DNA of 13,995 bases. It comes from Rhizobiaceae bacterium. Lineage in GTDB: Bacteria; Pseudomonadota; Alphaproteobacteria; Rhizobiales; Rhizobiaceae. Location: the NCBI GenBank assembly GCA_014380965.1, contig JACMIV010000341.1, positions 1-13,995 on the forward strand, read 5' to 3'. Shown here one piece after another: positions 7,123-13,995 of the stretch (position 1 is the stretch's first letter; each line of letters opens with the position of its first letter). The translations under genes and the position numbers were made by a program. The notes beneath the pieces are model-generated. The model worked only from the letters and a program-made list of their open reading frames with translations. It was not told the DNA's origin and searched no databases.

Positions 7123-8211
7123 TCAGGCGCCGCCCATACCGACCTTCGCGGAGGAGCGGGACTGCAGGAAGTAGATGAGCTCCGCGACTGCCTTGAAGAA
7201 CTGCGGAGGGATCATCTGGTCTATTTCGACACTGTCGTACATCGACCTTGCCAAGAGCTTGTCTTCGATGACGGGAACGTCGTTCGTCTCGGCAATTTCG
7301 CGGATTTTCAACGCGATGAGGTCGACGCCCTTGGCGACGACGATCGGCGCACCGCCCTCCTCGCGCGAGTAGCGCAAGGCGATCGCGTAATGCGTCGGGT
7401 TGGCGATGACGAGCGTCGCCTTGGGCACGGCGGCCATCATGCGGGTGCGGTTGCGGTCGCGGGCGATCTGGCGCTGGCGCGCCTTGATCATCGGATCGCC
7501 CTCCGACTGCTTCATCTCGTCCTTGATCTCCTGCTTCGACATCTTGAGGTCGCGGCGCCAGTGGATGCGCGAGAAGGCAAGGTCGGCTGCGACGAGCACG
7601 ATGGTCGCGATCGAGACCGCCGACAGGAGCTGCATCGCCAGCGTCAGGAGGGTCTCGGGCAGAAGAGTCGGATCGGAGAACATCGTCTTCAGCGTCGTTT
7701 CGAGATCGTCGGCCAGCATGAGGCTGACGATGATGGAGACGGCGCCGAACTTGAAGAGCGCCTTACCGAATTCGGTGAGGCCTCGAAAGCCGAAAAGACG
7801 GTTCCAGCCGGCGACGATCGAAACGTTCTGCATCTTGGGCCGGATGCGCTCGACATTGATCTGCGGTGGGTTCTGGAGCGCCGATGCGAGGACGCCGCCG
7901 ACGAGGAAGAAACCGGTCGCGGGAATAAGGAACGTTGCGACGTCGAGGCCGACCGCATGGAGGAACTGCAGGGCGTCGGTGCCATTCTCAATGTTCCATT
8001 GAACGGGGTTCTCGAATGTGGCCTTGAGGTGGCCGAGAAGAACGGCGCTCGAGTCGCGTGCTGCAAAAGCGATGAACGCCATCGCCGCGAGAAGCGAGGC
8101 AAGGATCGGCGCCTCGCGCGAGACCGGCAGGTTCCCCTTGTCGACGGTATCCTGGATCTTCTTGTCGGTCGGCTGCTCTGTCTTGGAATCTTTGTCCGGA
8201 CCTTCCGCCAT
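7123..8211 (-). CDS. flhB: Flagellar export switch protein FlhB
   Basis: The 362-residue product has the standard FlhB layout. Residues 1-32 form the cytoplasmic N terminus (EGPDKDSKTEQPTDKKIQD). About four membrane segments follow near 34-54, 86-110, 148-168 and 188-213. A charged linker (RDLKMSKQEIKDEMKQSEGD) leads to the autocleavage motif Asn271-Pro272-Thr273-His274. The C-terminal domain has HYAIALRY, APIVVAKGVDLIALKIREIA and VIEDKLLARSMYD. FlhB sits in the inner-membrane export gate; self-cleavage between Asn and Pro switches export from rod/hook to filament substrates. All cleavage residues are intact. The start at 8211 follows a GAGGC ribosome site. The gene lies 178 nt after fliG, a long gap for this operon. 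Confidence 0.97.
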   Translation of the reverse strand: MAEGPDKDSKTEQPTDKKIQDTVDKGNLPVSREAPILASLLAAMAFIAFAARDSSAVLLGHLKATFENPVQWNIENGTDALQFLHAVGLDVATFLIPATGFFLVGGVLASALQNPPQINVERIRPKMQNVSIVAGWNRLFGFRGLTEFGKALFKFGAVSIIVSLMLADDLETTLKTMFSDPTLLPETLLTLAMQLLSAVSIATIVLVAADLAFSRIHWRRDLKMSKQEIKDEMKQSEGDPMIKARQRQIARDRNRTRMMAAVPKATLVIANPTHYAIALRYSREEGGAPIVVAKGVDLIALKIREIAETNDVPVIEDKLLARSMYDSVEIDQMIPPQFFKAVAELIYFLQSRSSAKVGMGGA

Positions 8212-8389
8212 GACGACACTGCCTCATCCGGTGTTAAGGGTTCGCTTGCAGCGAACCGCCGAGCGGCGGGCGATGCCGACAAGGTAAATGAAGTCGGGAC
8301 ATCGATCCTGAAGGCCCTCGGCGAGGAAATGCCTGCCTTCCCTCGAACGCCCCGGCCCTCTTCAGGCCAGAGCGTATCCTCGGACCGGG
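8212..8389 (-). promoter_or_regulatory. fliG-flhB leader with overlapping hairpins and a short ORF
   Basis: This 178-nt gap holds a perfect 8-bp inverted repeat at 8239-8246/8250-8257 (GGTTCGCT and AGCGAACC, 3-nt loop) and a 5-bp repeat at 8256-8260/8265-8269. They share bases 8256-8257, so the two cannot fully form together. A minus-strand ORF of 22 codons (8234-8302) has AGGA very near its ATG and ends 22 nt before flhB; both hairpins lie in its second half. Neither hairpin has a T-run behind it. This could be a translational control leader or chance structure in GC-rich DNA. Confidence 0.35.
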
Positions 8390-9430
8390 TCAGCCTTCCT
8401 TCGGCTCGGTCAGGACGATCCGGCCCTCGCTTGCGAGGCGAAGCGCGAGCGCGGCGATCGAGCGGCGGGCCGCCGTCACGTCCTTCGCGCTGACGTCTGC
8501 CGGTCGGCCGAGTTCCGCCTCGACCATGCGGCGGGCGCGGGCCGACAGCGAGGACGTCACCGTCTCCACGAGTTCCGGCGGTGCGTTGCGCAATGCCAGC
8601 GTGACCACTTCGGTCGGCACGTCGTCGAAGAGGATGAGCCGGCCCTTCTTCGGAACGTTCGGCAGGTCCTCGAACGCGAAGAGCAGACTGCGGATTGCGG
8701 TCGCCTCGTCCGGCTGGTTGTCCTCGATGGAAGCGAGGAACTCGTCGGTCTGGACCTTCTCCATCCGGTTGGCGATCTCGGCGAGCGACTGGCGGCGTGC
8801 CGTCTTCTCCGCGCCGTCATCGCCCGCAATGAAGATTTCGCGCAGATTGTCCTCGATCGCCTGCTCTGCCGCGGCGTTCAGCGGACGAGCGGACAGCATC
8901 CGCCGCATCACATCGTTGCGGAAGCTCGGTTCGAAACCTGCGACGACCGCCGCCGCCACTTCGGCCTGGAGACGGGCGATGACGATCGCGACGACCTGCG
9001 GATGCTCGGCGATGAGGAGAAGCTGCAGCGCGCTGATGCCGAGCCGCTCGAGTTCCTCCCAGACCGACAGCTGAGGCGCCATGAAGAGCGAGGGGTCGAT
9101 GAAGTCGTCGTCGCCGAAGACCTTGGTCATCTCGTCGGCCGAGAGCGCCGAGCGCAGCAGCTTGGTCATCTCCTGGTCGAGGCCGGACAGGCCTGGACCC
9201 GTCTTGAACTCTTCCTGAAACTCTTCGACGAGCTGCTCGACCTGATGCGCGGAGACCGGCTTCTGGGCCGAGACGCTCTCGCGCAGCGCCCGGATCTCGT
9301 CGTGGCTGAAATGCTTGAGGAGACGCGAGGCCCCGTTCGAACCCATCGCGAGGAGCAGGATCGCGGCCCGCGCGGGTCCGGCGATGTCCGGGACGTCGGT
9401 GTCGGTTTCGGAATATGCCGCGAAGCCCAT
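8390..9430 (-). CDS. fliG: Flagellar motor switch protein FliG
   Basis: The 346-residue product is FliG, the rotor protein that contacts MotA and generates torque. The N-terminal domain begins after about 15 residues (GPARAAILLLAMG) and binds the MS-ring. The middle domain carries the conserved EHPQ motif at residues 142-145, within LLLIAEHPQVVAIVI, which binds FliM. The C-terminal domain (about 240-340) has FEDLPNVPKKGRLILFDDVP, TLALRNAPPELVETV, SARARRMVEAEL and ends with ALRLASEGRIVLTEP, the torque helix region. Length is slightly above the enteric form (about 330), as in other rhizobia. The start lies 6 nt after the fliN stop. In the torque region some charges fit the enteric pattern only loosely, which I did not align formally. 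Confidence 0.96.
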   Translation of the reverse strand: MGFAAYSETDTDVPDIAGPARAAILLLAMGSNGASRLLKHFSHDEIRALRESVSAQKPVSAHQVEQLVEEFQEEFKTGPGLSGLDQEMTKLLRSALSADEMTKVFGDDDFIDPSLFMAPQLSVWEELERLGISALQLLLIAEHPQVVAIVIARLQAEVAAAVVAGFEPSFRNDVMRRMLSARPLNAAAEQAIEDNLREIFIAGDDGAEKTARRQSLAEIANRMEKVQTDEFLASIEDNQPDEATAIRSLLFAFEDLPNVPKKGRLILFDDVPTEVVTLALRNAPPELVETVTSSLSARARRMVEAELGRPADVSAKDVTAARRSIAALALRLASEGRIVLTEPKEG

Positions 9431-9436
9431 GATCGA

Positions 9437-9856
9437 TCAGACGCCCGATGTCTTGGCGCGGGTCGGGCGCGCGCCGGGGGAGACGATCTCCGTCAATGTG
9501 ATGCCGAAGCGCGAGTCTTCCGTCTCCAGAACGACGACTTCTCCACGCGCGACGATGCGGCCGTTGACGATGAGGTCGACCGGGTCGCCGATGCTGGTGT
9601 CGAGCTTGACAACGGCCCCGCGGCCGAGCTTCACGAGGCTTGCGACCGGCATCACGGCGGTGCCGAGAACGACCTGCATCGTCACCGGGATGTCCATGAT
9701 GAGGTTGAGATCGGGCTTGCCTTCCGGCTGGACGAAGTCCTCCTCGTCCTCGGTCTCGACGGCCATCTCGTCGGCGTCCAGACCCTCGGGAGCTTCGAAG
9801 CTGTCGGGATCGAACTGCGTGTCCACCGTGTCGATGTCGTCTTCGTCGTCGATCAT
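9437..9856 (-). CDS. fliN: Flagellar motor switch protein FliN
   Basis: The 139-residue product has a strongly acidic N-terminal tail (22 Asp/Glu in the first 50 residues) and a SpoA/surface-presentation domain at about residues 51-127: LNLIMDIPVTMQVVLGTAVM, VASLVKLGRGAVVKLDTSIG, DPVDLIVNGRIVARGEVVVL and FGITLTEIVSP. FliN forms the bottom of the C-ring with FliM and helps dock export cargo complexes. Enteric FliN has a similar length but a less acidic tail. The ATG follows AGGAGA with good spacing. It lies 115 nt after the small coiled-coil gene and 6 nt before fliG. A loose inverted repeat (9903-9909/9934-9940) lies in the upstream gap. Confidence 0.95.
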   Translation of the reverse strand: MIDDEDDIDTVDTQFDPDSFEAPEGLDADEMAVETEDEEDFVQPEGKPDLNLIMDIPVTMQVVLGTAVMPVASLVKLGRGAVVKLDTSIGDPVDLIVNGRIVARGEVVVLETEDSRFGITLTEIVSPGARPTRAKTSGV

Positions 9857-9971
9857 GACCGGATCTCCTGGTTGGGCGTCTGCGCGGTGCTGAACATGGA
9901 GTTCGCTTCGTGCGGGATGGGCGAAACTTGCTGGAAGCGAGCCACCGTGCCGGCCGCTCCGTCTTCTTGAA

Positions 9972-10388
9972 TCAACGATTAACGGCCGAGGCTGACGTGA
10001 GGCGGGACTCGATGAGGCTCAGCCAATTCTCCTGCGTGGGAGCGGCGGGCGCTACCCGGCCGCCACCCTGCGATTCGGCGGGGAGAGCGTCGTTGGCGAC
10101 CGATTGGCGGATTTCGGCCATTCGGACCGCATCGTCGAGCCGCTCGGCGAGAGCGCGACCCTCGCGGATCGCCGCGTCGAGGGCGGCGATCGTCGCGATT
10201 CCCTCGCTGCGGAGCATGACGACCTCGTGCGCTGCGCGGTTGATCGCGGCTTCGGCGTCGACGAGGCTCTGGCGAAAGCTTGCTTCTTCCGTCCGCAGCC
10301 GGCGCAGCTCGAGCACCATGCGCCCGGTCTTCAGGCTCGTGATGACGAGCGCGGTGAAGAGGACGAGCTCAATCAGATAGGATGTCAT
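9972..10388 (-). CDS. DUF6468/PflI-like membrane-anchored coiled-coil protein
   Basis: The 138-residue product has an N-terminal membrane segment (about residues 4-19, YLIELVLFTALVITSL) and then a helix with coiled-coil character (about 24-95; LELRRLRTEEASFRQ, ALAERLDDAVRM), a Gly/Pro/Ala linker (about 108-118) and a short C-terminal helix NWLSLIESRL. It resembles the alphaproteobacterial DUF6468 family, whose known member PflI of Caulobacter helps place the flagellum at the cell pole; I recall this from the layout and the flagellar setting, not from a search. It starts at an ATG with GAGGAA upstream and overlaps the 3' end of fliM by 20 nt, so the two are probably co-translated. The N-in, bitopic topology suggests action at the inner membrane. 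Confidence 0.72.
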   Translation of the reverse strand: MTSYLIELVLFTALVITSLKTGRMVLELRRLRTEEASFRQSLVDAEAAINRAAHEVVMLRSEGIATIAALDAAIREGRALAERLDDAVRMAEIRQSVANDALPAESQGGGRVAPAAPTQENWLSLIESRLTSASAVNR

Positions 10389-11304
10389 CGATGAATTCCT
10401 CGGTGGGATCGATCTTCTCTTCGATGCGCACGACGTAGGCATCGCGCGACCGGCCCATCACGCCGCGGAAGAGCCGCTGCTCCTCGCATTCGATGATGAT
10501 CGGGCTTGTCGCCGTGGCGTCGAGGACGATCGTCTGGCCGACCATGAAGCGCGCGACGTCGCCGAGCGTGATCTGCTTCTCGTCGAGAATGGCCCGCACT
10601 TCGAGATCGGCGAGCTGCAGCCCCTCGGTGATGTCGCGGGCCCAGCCCTCGTCTGCGACGAGCGGGGCTTCCGCCGGCACGATCGTCAGCTTTCTACGGT
10701 GGGGGGCGAGCGCCTTTTCGGGCATCGCCACGCTGAGGACGCTTTCGTGTTGGCCGACGGCGATCTTGAACGAAAGCTCCAGGAAGGCGCGTCCCTCGAC
10801 CGGCAGGCGCTCGTCGAGCGCCGCGGCGAGTCCTTCCGTGAGCATCGCCTCGCTCGTCACGTCGAGCGGCGCGACCGGCTGGAAGACGGGGTTCGCGGCC
10901 TCGATCATCGTCGGGATGGCAAGCTCGATGAACCGCTTGTCGAGTTTCGTCAGCGGACGTTGCGGGCCAGTTGCGACCGATCCGTTGCCGCCGAACATCG
11001 CCTCGACCAGCGTATCGGCGAGCTTGGCATCCGCGAGCACGAAGCCCGCCTCGCGCCATTTCGGCGACCGAAAGACGGTCGCTGCGACGGCGATCTTGAG
11101 CGCGGGAGCACTCGGCTCGAAGACAAGCGAGGAGACGGTCAGAAACTCGATGACGACGGGAGCGGCATAGAGCTCGTTGAGGGCGTCGGCGGTCGCCGCC
11201 GCCCACTCCTCGGCGATCAGCTTGAGGCGGGGCAGCCGATCCGGCTCGATCTTCGAGGCCGATTTCAGCTGCGCCTGGATGTTGCGTTCGGCTGTCATGG
11301 ACAT
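10369..11304 (-). CDS. fliM: Flagellar motor switch protein FliM, short N terminus
   Basis: The 311-residue product is FliM, the C-ring protein between FliG and FliN. The middle domain begins near residue 18 (KIEPDRLPRLKLIAEEWA), has MFGGNGSV at about 103-110 (the GGxG loop that contacts FliG) and runs to about residue 200. The SpoA-type domain follows (about 230-298), including DLEVRAILDEKQITLGDVAR and FMVGQTIVLD. Canonical FliM starts with an LSQ-x-EIDALL peptide that binds phosphorylated CheY; it is absent here. An in-frame TAA lies 33 nt upstream of the ATG, so no longer product is possible. The start sits 54 nt after motA; a second ATG two codons on is also possible. Confidence 0.93.
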   Translation of the reverse strand: MSMTAERNIQAQLKSASKIEPDRLPRLKLIAEEWAAATADALNELYAAPVVIEFLTVSSLVFEPSAPALKIAVAATVFRSPKWREAGFVLADAKLADTLVEAMFGGNGSVATGPQRPLTKLDKRFIELAIPTMIEAANPVFQPVAPLDVTSEAMLTEGLAAALDERLPVEGRAFLELSFKIAVGQHESVLSVAMPEKALAPHRRKLTIVPAEAPLVADEGWARDITEGLQLADLEVRAILDEKQITLGDVARFMVGQTIVLDATATSPIIIECEEQRLFRGVMGRSRDAYVVRIEEKIDPTEEFIDDILSD

Positions 11305-11358
11305 GATCCTGCCGGTCTCCCCTTGGGCGGCATGTTAAGCGGCCGATGATGCGGCGGA

Positions 11359-12228
11359 TTAGGCGGCCTGCGCCGAGCCGCCGCCGATCGTCTCGGCCTC
11401 GACCTGGTCGATCGTCGGGCGGTCGTAGGCCGAGATCGTCTTGCGGCCGTATTCGAGCGCGACCTGGGGCATTGCCCCATTGATGTAGGCGATGAGCGTC
11501 TGCTTCACGATCACGTAGCGGCGCAGCTGCTTCTCGCGCACGCTCTTGATCTTGGTGGCGATGGGACCGGCGACGCCATAGGCGAGGAAGATGCCGAGGA
11601 AGGTTCCGACTAGCGCCGCGCCGATGAGATGGCCGAGCACTTCCGGCGACTGGTCGAGTGCGCCCATGGCGTGGACGATGCCGAGCACCGCCGCGACGAT
11701 GCCGAGCGCCGGGAGACCGTCCGCCACGTCCTGAAGCGCATGCTTCGGCTTCAGCGAGTCGCGGGTGATGGTTTGGATCTCCTCGTCCATCAGCGCCTCC
11801 ACCTCGTGGCCGCGGACATTGCCGATGATGATGAGGCGGCAGTAGTCGCAGATGAAGTTCATCAGCGCCTTGTCCTTCATGATCAGCGGATAGGCGGTGA
11901 AGATCGCCGACTCGGTCGGGTTGTCGACATGCTCCTCGACCTCGCTGCGCGGCTTCGAGCGCATCTCGCGCATTATCGAATGGAGGAGGCTCAGAAGGCT
12001 CAGATAGTCGGATTGCTTGGGGACCTTGTCCTTGAAGGCCTCGCCGATCGCCTTGCCGGTGTCCTTGACGACCTTCATCGGGTTGGAGATCACGAAGGTT
12101 CCGAGCGACGCGCCGCAGATGATGAGGATCTCGTAAGGCTGCCAGAGCACGTCGAGATGGCCGCCGCTGGCGATGTAGCCGCCGAGCACGCAGCCGAGAA
12201 TGATGACGAGGCCGAGGATGATACTCAT
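11359..12228 (-). CDS. motA: Stator proton-channel protein MotA
   Basis: The 289-residue product matches MotA in length and in every key position I checked. Four membrane segments lie near residues 2-20, 33-48, 172-190 and 204-222. Pro173 ([20 protein letters not shown]) and Pro222 ([10 protein letters not shown]) fall at the same numbers as the functional prolines of E. coli MotA. Arg90 and Glu98, in the cytoplasmic loop that pushes on FliG, also fall at the E. coli positions. MotA surrounds a MotB dimer and converts proton flow to torque; no motB is in the window. It is the first gene of the minus-strand motor operon, with AAGGG before its ATG and a 239-nt divergent gap to flgF. Confidence 0.97.
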   Translation of the reverse strand: MSIILGLVIILGCVLGGYIASGGHLDVLWQPYEILIICGASLGTFVISNPMKVVKDTGKAIGEAFKDKVPKQSDYLSLLSLLHSIMREMRSKPRSEVEEHVDNPTESAIFTAYPLIMKDKALMNFICDYCRLIIIGNVRGHEVEALMDEEIQTITRDSLKPKHALQDVADGLPALGIVAAVLGIVHAMGALDQSPEVLGHLIGAALVGTFLGIFLAYGVAGPIATKIKSVREKQLRRYVIVKQTLIAYINGAMPQVALEYGRKTISAYDRPTIDQVEAETIGGGSAQAA

Positions 12229-12467
12229 GGAAGGACCCTTTTTCCGATGGCACTCCGGTGACTACGGACTCGGTCTTGCGCGAGCCTGACGGGGTCTTCC
12301 GACAGGCTGGCACAAGCCAGATTGCCCATATTTTCCAGGGGCTGCACAGAGCGCGGCACCGCTTCTCCCGCGCCCCCGGCTCATCGCCGGAACGGCCCCG
12401 CGGCAATCCCGGAGACGGCCCCCGCGCCGGTCCCGGACGAGACATCGGCTGAAGGAAACCACATCCC
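12229..12467. promoter_or_regulatory. Divergent motA/flgF control region
   Basis: This 239-nt gap must hold promoters for both directions, but no firm one is visible. It has a short inverted repeat at 12307-12311/12316-12320 (CTGGC, loop ACAA, GCCAG), followed by a rare AT-rich patch CATATTTTCC (12327-12336), and another at 12376-12380/12386-12390. The right half is a long run rich in CCGG and CCCCG. A GTG-started open frame (12258-12452) resembles no known protein. Its TGA overlaps the flgF ribosome site AAGGAA. Confidence 0.45.
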
Positions 12468-13193
12468 ATGCAAACCTCACTGCCGGTCGCCCTGTCGGCG
12501 CAGCTCGCCATGGAAAAGCGGCTCGACACGCTCGCCGACAACATCGCCAACTCGCGCACCGCCGGTTTCCGCGCGACCGAGGTGAAGTTCGAATCCTACC
12601 TCTCCTCCGCGGCCAAGGAGCCCGTGGCCTTCGTCTCCAAGGGCGAGAACTTCATCTCGACGCGGACGGGCGAATTCACCCAGACCGGCAACGCGCTCGA
12701 CATGGCCGTCAACGGCGACGCCTTCTTCGCGGTGCAGGGACCGAACGGGCCGATCTACACCCGCGACGGCCGCATGACGCTGACCGAGGCGGGCGAGCTC
12801 CTCTCGATGACCGGCAAGCCGGTCCTTGACGTCGGCGGCGCCCCGCTTCAGGTCAATCCGGCCGGCGGCGCCCTCGAGATCGCCCGCGACGGCATGATCT
12901 CGCAGGGCGGCGTCCAGGTCGGCGGCGTCGGCCTCTTCAGGATGCCGGAAGGCGCCAACCTCTCGCGCGCCGGCAATTCCGGCGTCGTTCCCGACAGGGC
13001 AGCCGAACCCGTCGTTGATTTCGCCGGGGTCAACGTTCTCCAAGGCTTCACCGAAGGCTCGAATGTCAATCCGATCCTCGAGATGACCCGCCTCATCGAG
13101 GTCCAGCGGGCCTTCGAAAGCGCCGCCAACTTCCTCGAGACCTCCGAGCAGTCGCTCGACCGCGCCGTCCAGATGCTCGGACCGAACTCGTGA
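12468..13193 (+). CDS. flgF: Proximal rod protein FlgF
   Basis: The 241-residue product is a rod protein of the FlgF/FlgG type. The N-terminal helix (SLPVALSAQLAMEKRLDTLA) leads to the rod signature ADNIANSRTAGFRATEVKFE (about residues 24-43). The centre has LDMAVNGDAFFAVQGPNGPI, YTRDGRMTLTEAGEL and a VQVGGVGLFRMPEG strand. The C terminus shows GFTEGSNVNPILEMTRLIE and QRAFESAANFLETSEQSLDR. It is shorter than FlgG here and starts without the FlgG-type [10 protein letters not shown] helix, which favours FlgF. FlgF joins FlgB and FlgC in the proximal rod. The ATG has GAAGGAAA upstream. It is followed directly by fliI, as in other rhizobial clusters. Confidence 0.93.
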   Translation: MQTSLPVALSAQLAMEKRLDTLADNIANSRTAGFRATEVKFESYLSSAAKEPVAFVSKGENFISTRTGEFTQTGNALDMAVNGDAFFAVQGPNGPIYTRDGRMTLTEAGELLSMTGKPVLDVGGAPLQVNPAGGALEIARDGMISQGGVQVGGVGLFRMPEGANLSRAGNSGVVPDRAAEPVVDFAGVNVLQGFTEGSNVNPILEMTRLIEVQRAFESAANFLETSEQSLDRAVQMLGPNS

Positions 13194-13995
13194 TCCGACG
13201 CCCGCGCCAGACGCCCGAAACCGGGGCGCTGACCGATCCCCGCATCCGCATCTCCGGCCACATCGTCGACGTGTCGCCGCAGGCCTTCCGCGTCGCCGGC
13301 CTCTCGCCGTTCGTGCGGCTCGGCGACTGCGTCATCAGCCCGGGGCCGGAGGGCGACGAACTCGGCGAGGTCGTGCGCATCGAGGAGAACGCCGCGACGG
13401 TCAAGCCCTTCGCCGTGCGCTTCCAGAGCGCGGTCCGCACGACCGCATGGCGCACCGGGCCGATCACGCTGGCGCCGACCGCGAGCTGGAAGGGGCGCAC
13501 GGTCGACGCCTTCGGACGCCCCTGCGACGATCTCGGCCCCCTCGAAAAGGGCCCGCGCGAAATCATCGCCGACACGCTTCCCGATGCGGCGATGAAACGC
13601 GGCCGCATCAGGGAAGCGGTGAAGACGAACGTCAAGGCGATCGACATCTTCACGCCCATCATCAAGGGCCAGCGCCTCGGCATCTTCGCCGGCTCCGGCG
13701 TCGGCAAGTCGACGCTGATGGGAATGCTCGCGAGAGCCAAGGGCTTCGACACGATCGTCGTCGCGCTCGTCGGCGAGCGCGGTCGCGAGGTGCGCGAATT
13801 CCTTGAAGAGACGATGCAGAACGATCTCTCGCGCCTCGTCACGGTCGTCGCGACCGGCGACGAGAGCCCGATGATGCGCCGCCTCGCCCCGAAGACGGCG
13901 ATGTCGATCGCCGAATACTTCCGCGACCAGGGCGACCATGTGTTGCTGATCGTAGACTCGGTCACGCGCCTCGCGCATGCCGCCCGCGACGTGGC
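13190..13995 (+). CDS. fliI: Flagellum-specific ATPase FliI (N-terminal 268 codons)
   Basis: The frame starts at a GTG that overlaps the flgF TGA (GTGA, 13190-13193) and stays open to the right edge, giving 268 codons of a protein usually about 440-460 residues long. It shows an N-terminal beta-barrel domain (about 15-110, ending VDAFGRPCDDLGPL), the FTPIIKGQRLGIFAGSGVGK stretch with the Walker A motif GSGVGKST (168-175), GERGREVREFLEE (195-207), and a Walker B segment HVLLIVDSVTRLA (250-262) with Asp256. FliI is the cytoplasmic ATPase that energises and loads the flagellar export system with FliH and FliJ, neither of which is here. No ATG offers a better start. The Walker B region reads SVTRLAHAARD rather than the enteric SLTRYAMAQRE. 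Confidence 0.94.
   Translation, partial: MIRRPRQTPETGALTDPRIRISGHIVDVSPQAFRVAGLSPFVRLGDCVISPGPEGDELGEVVRIEENAATVKPFAVRFQSAVRTTAWRTGPITLAPTASWKGRTVDAFGRPCDDLGPLEKGPREIIADTLPDAAMKRGRIREAVKTNVKAIDIFTPIIKGQRLGIFAGSGVGKSTLMGMLARAKGFDTIVVALVGERGREVREFLEETMQNDLSRLVTVVATGDESPMMRRLAPKTAMSIAEYFRDQGDHVLLIVDSVTRLAHAARDV

Noticed and set aside
7006..8493. 495-codon plus-strand open frame
   Set aside because: It is antisense to flhB, whose membrane segments and NPTH site are unmistakable; the composition is that of a shadow frame.
12308..12325. TGGCAC and TTGC before flgF, like a sigma-54 promoter
   Set aside because: The GG and GC are 13 nt apart rather than the required 10, so the elements cannot act together in the usual way.
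12258..12452. 64-codon GTG-started open frame before flgF
   Set aside because: It has no ribosome site, no family resemblance and skewed Arg/Pro/Gly composition; only the TGA overlap with the flgF ribosome site is notable.
10694..12559. 621-codon minus-strand open frame
   Set aside because: It lies in another frame over motA and part of fliM, is rich in Arg, Pro, Gly and Ala, and resembles no family.
12848..13978. 376-codon minus-strand open frame
   Set aside because: It is antisense to flgF and fliI, both of which have clear family motifs in the plus strand.

Overview
This window is a flagellar gene cluster from a GC-rich alphaproteobacterium, most likely of the Rhizobiales (Hyphomicrobiales). 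Three things point there: a motE gene (known from the rhizobial MotC/MotE system), the order flgB-flgC-fliE-flgG-flgA-flgI-motE-flgH-fliL, and the grouping of motA, fliM, fliN, fliG and flhB. The genus cannot be fixed from the sequence.

Layout. (1) Positions 1-5560, minus strand: a rod/ring operon read right to left as flgB, flgC, fliE, flgG, flgA, flgI, motE, flgH and the start of fliL, which runs off the left edge. Most joints are tight or overlap by 4 nt, but a 231-nt structured gap separates flgH from fliL. (2) Positions 5561-6462: a divergent control region and a single plus-strand cheW, closed by a strong intrinsic terminator. (3) Positions 6534-12228, minus strand: a motor/export operon read as motA, fliM, a small membrane/coiled-coil gene (DUF6468/PflI-like), fliN, fliG, flhB and an uncharacterised gene of about 147 codons. 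(4) Positions 12229-13995, plus strand: a divergent control region, then flgF and fliI; fliI starts with GTG overlapping the flgF stop and runs off the right edge.

How the genes work together. MotA is the cytoplasmic-membrane part of the stator. FliG, FliM and FliN form the rotor switch (C-ring). FlhB and FliI belong to the flagellar export apparatus. FliE, FlgB, FlgC, FlgF and FlgG build the rod, FlgA and FlgI the P-ring, and FlgH the L-ring. MotE serves the periplasmic stator protein MotC, FliL sits near the stator, and CheW links chemoreceptors to CheA.

Most of the window is conventional. The points that stand out are a FliM without the usual N-terminal CheY-binding peptide (an in-frame stop upstream rules out a longer start), an inserted segment of about 39 residues near the N terminus of mature FlgI, two poorly characterised genes inside the motor operon, structured leaders with short ORFs ahead of fliL and flhB, and a flgB with no ATG start. 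I found no transposon, CRISPR array, rRNA or tRNA gene.
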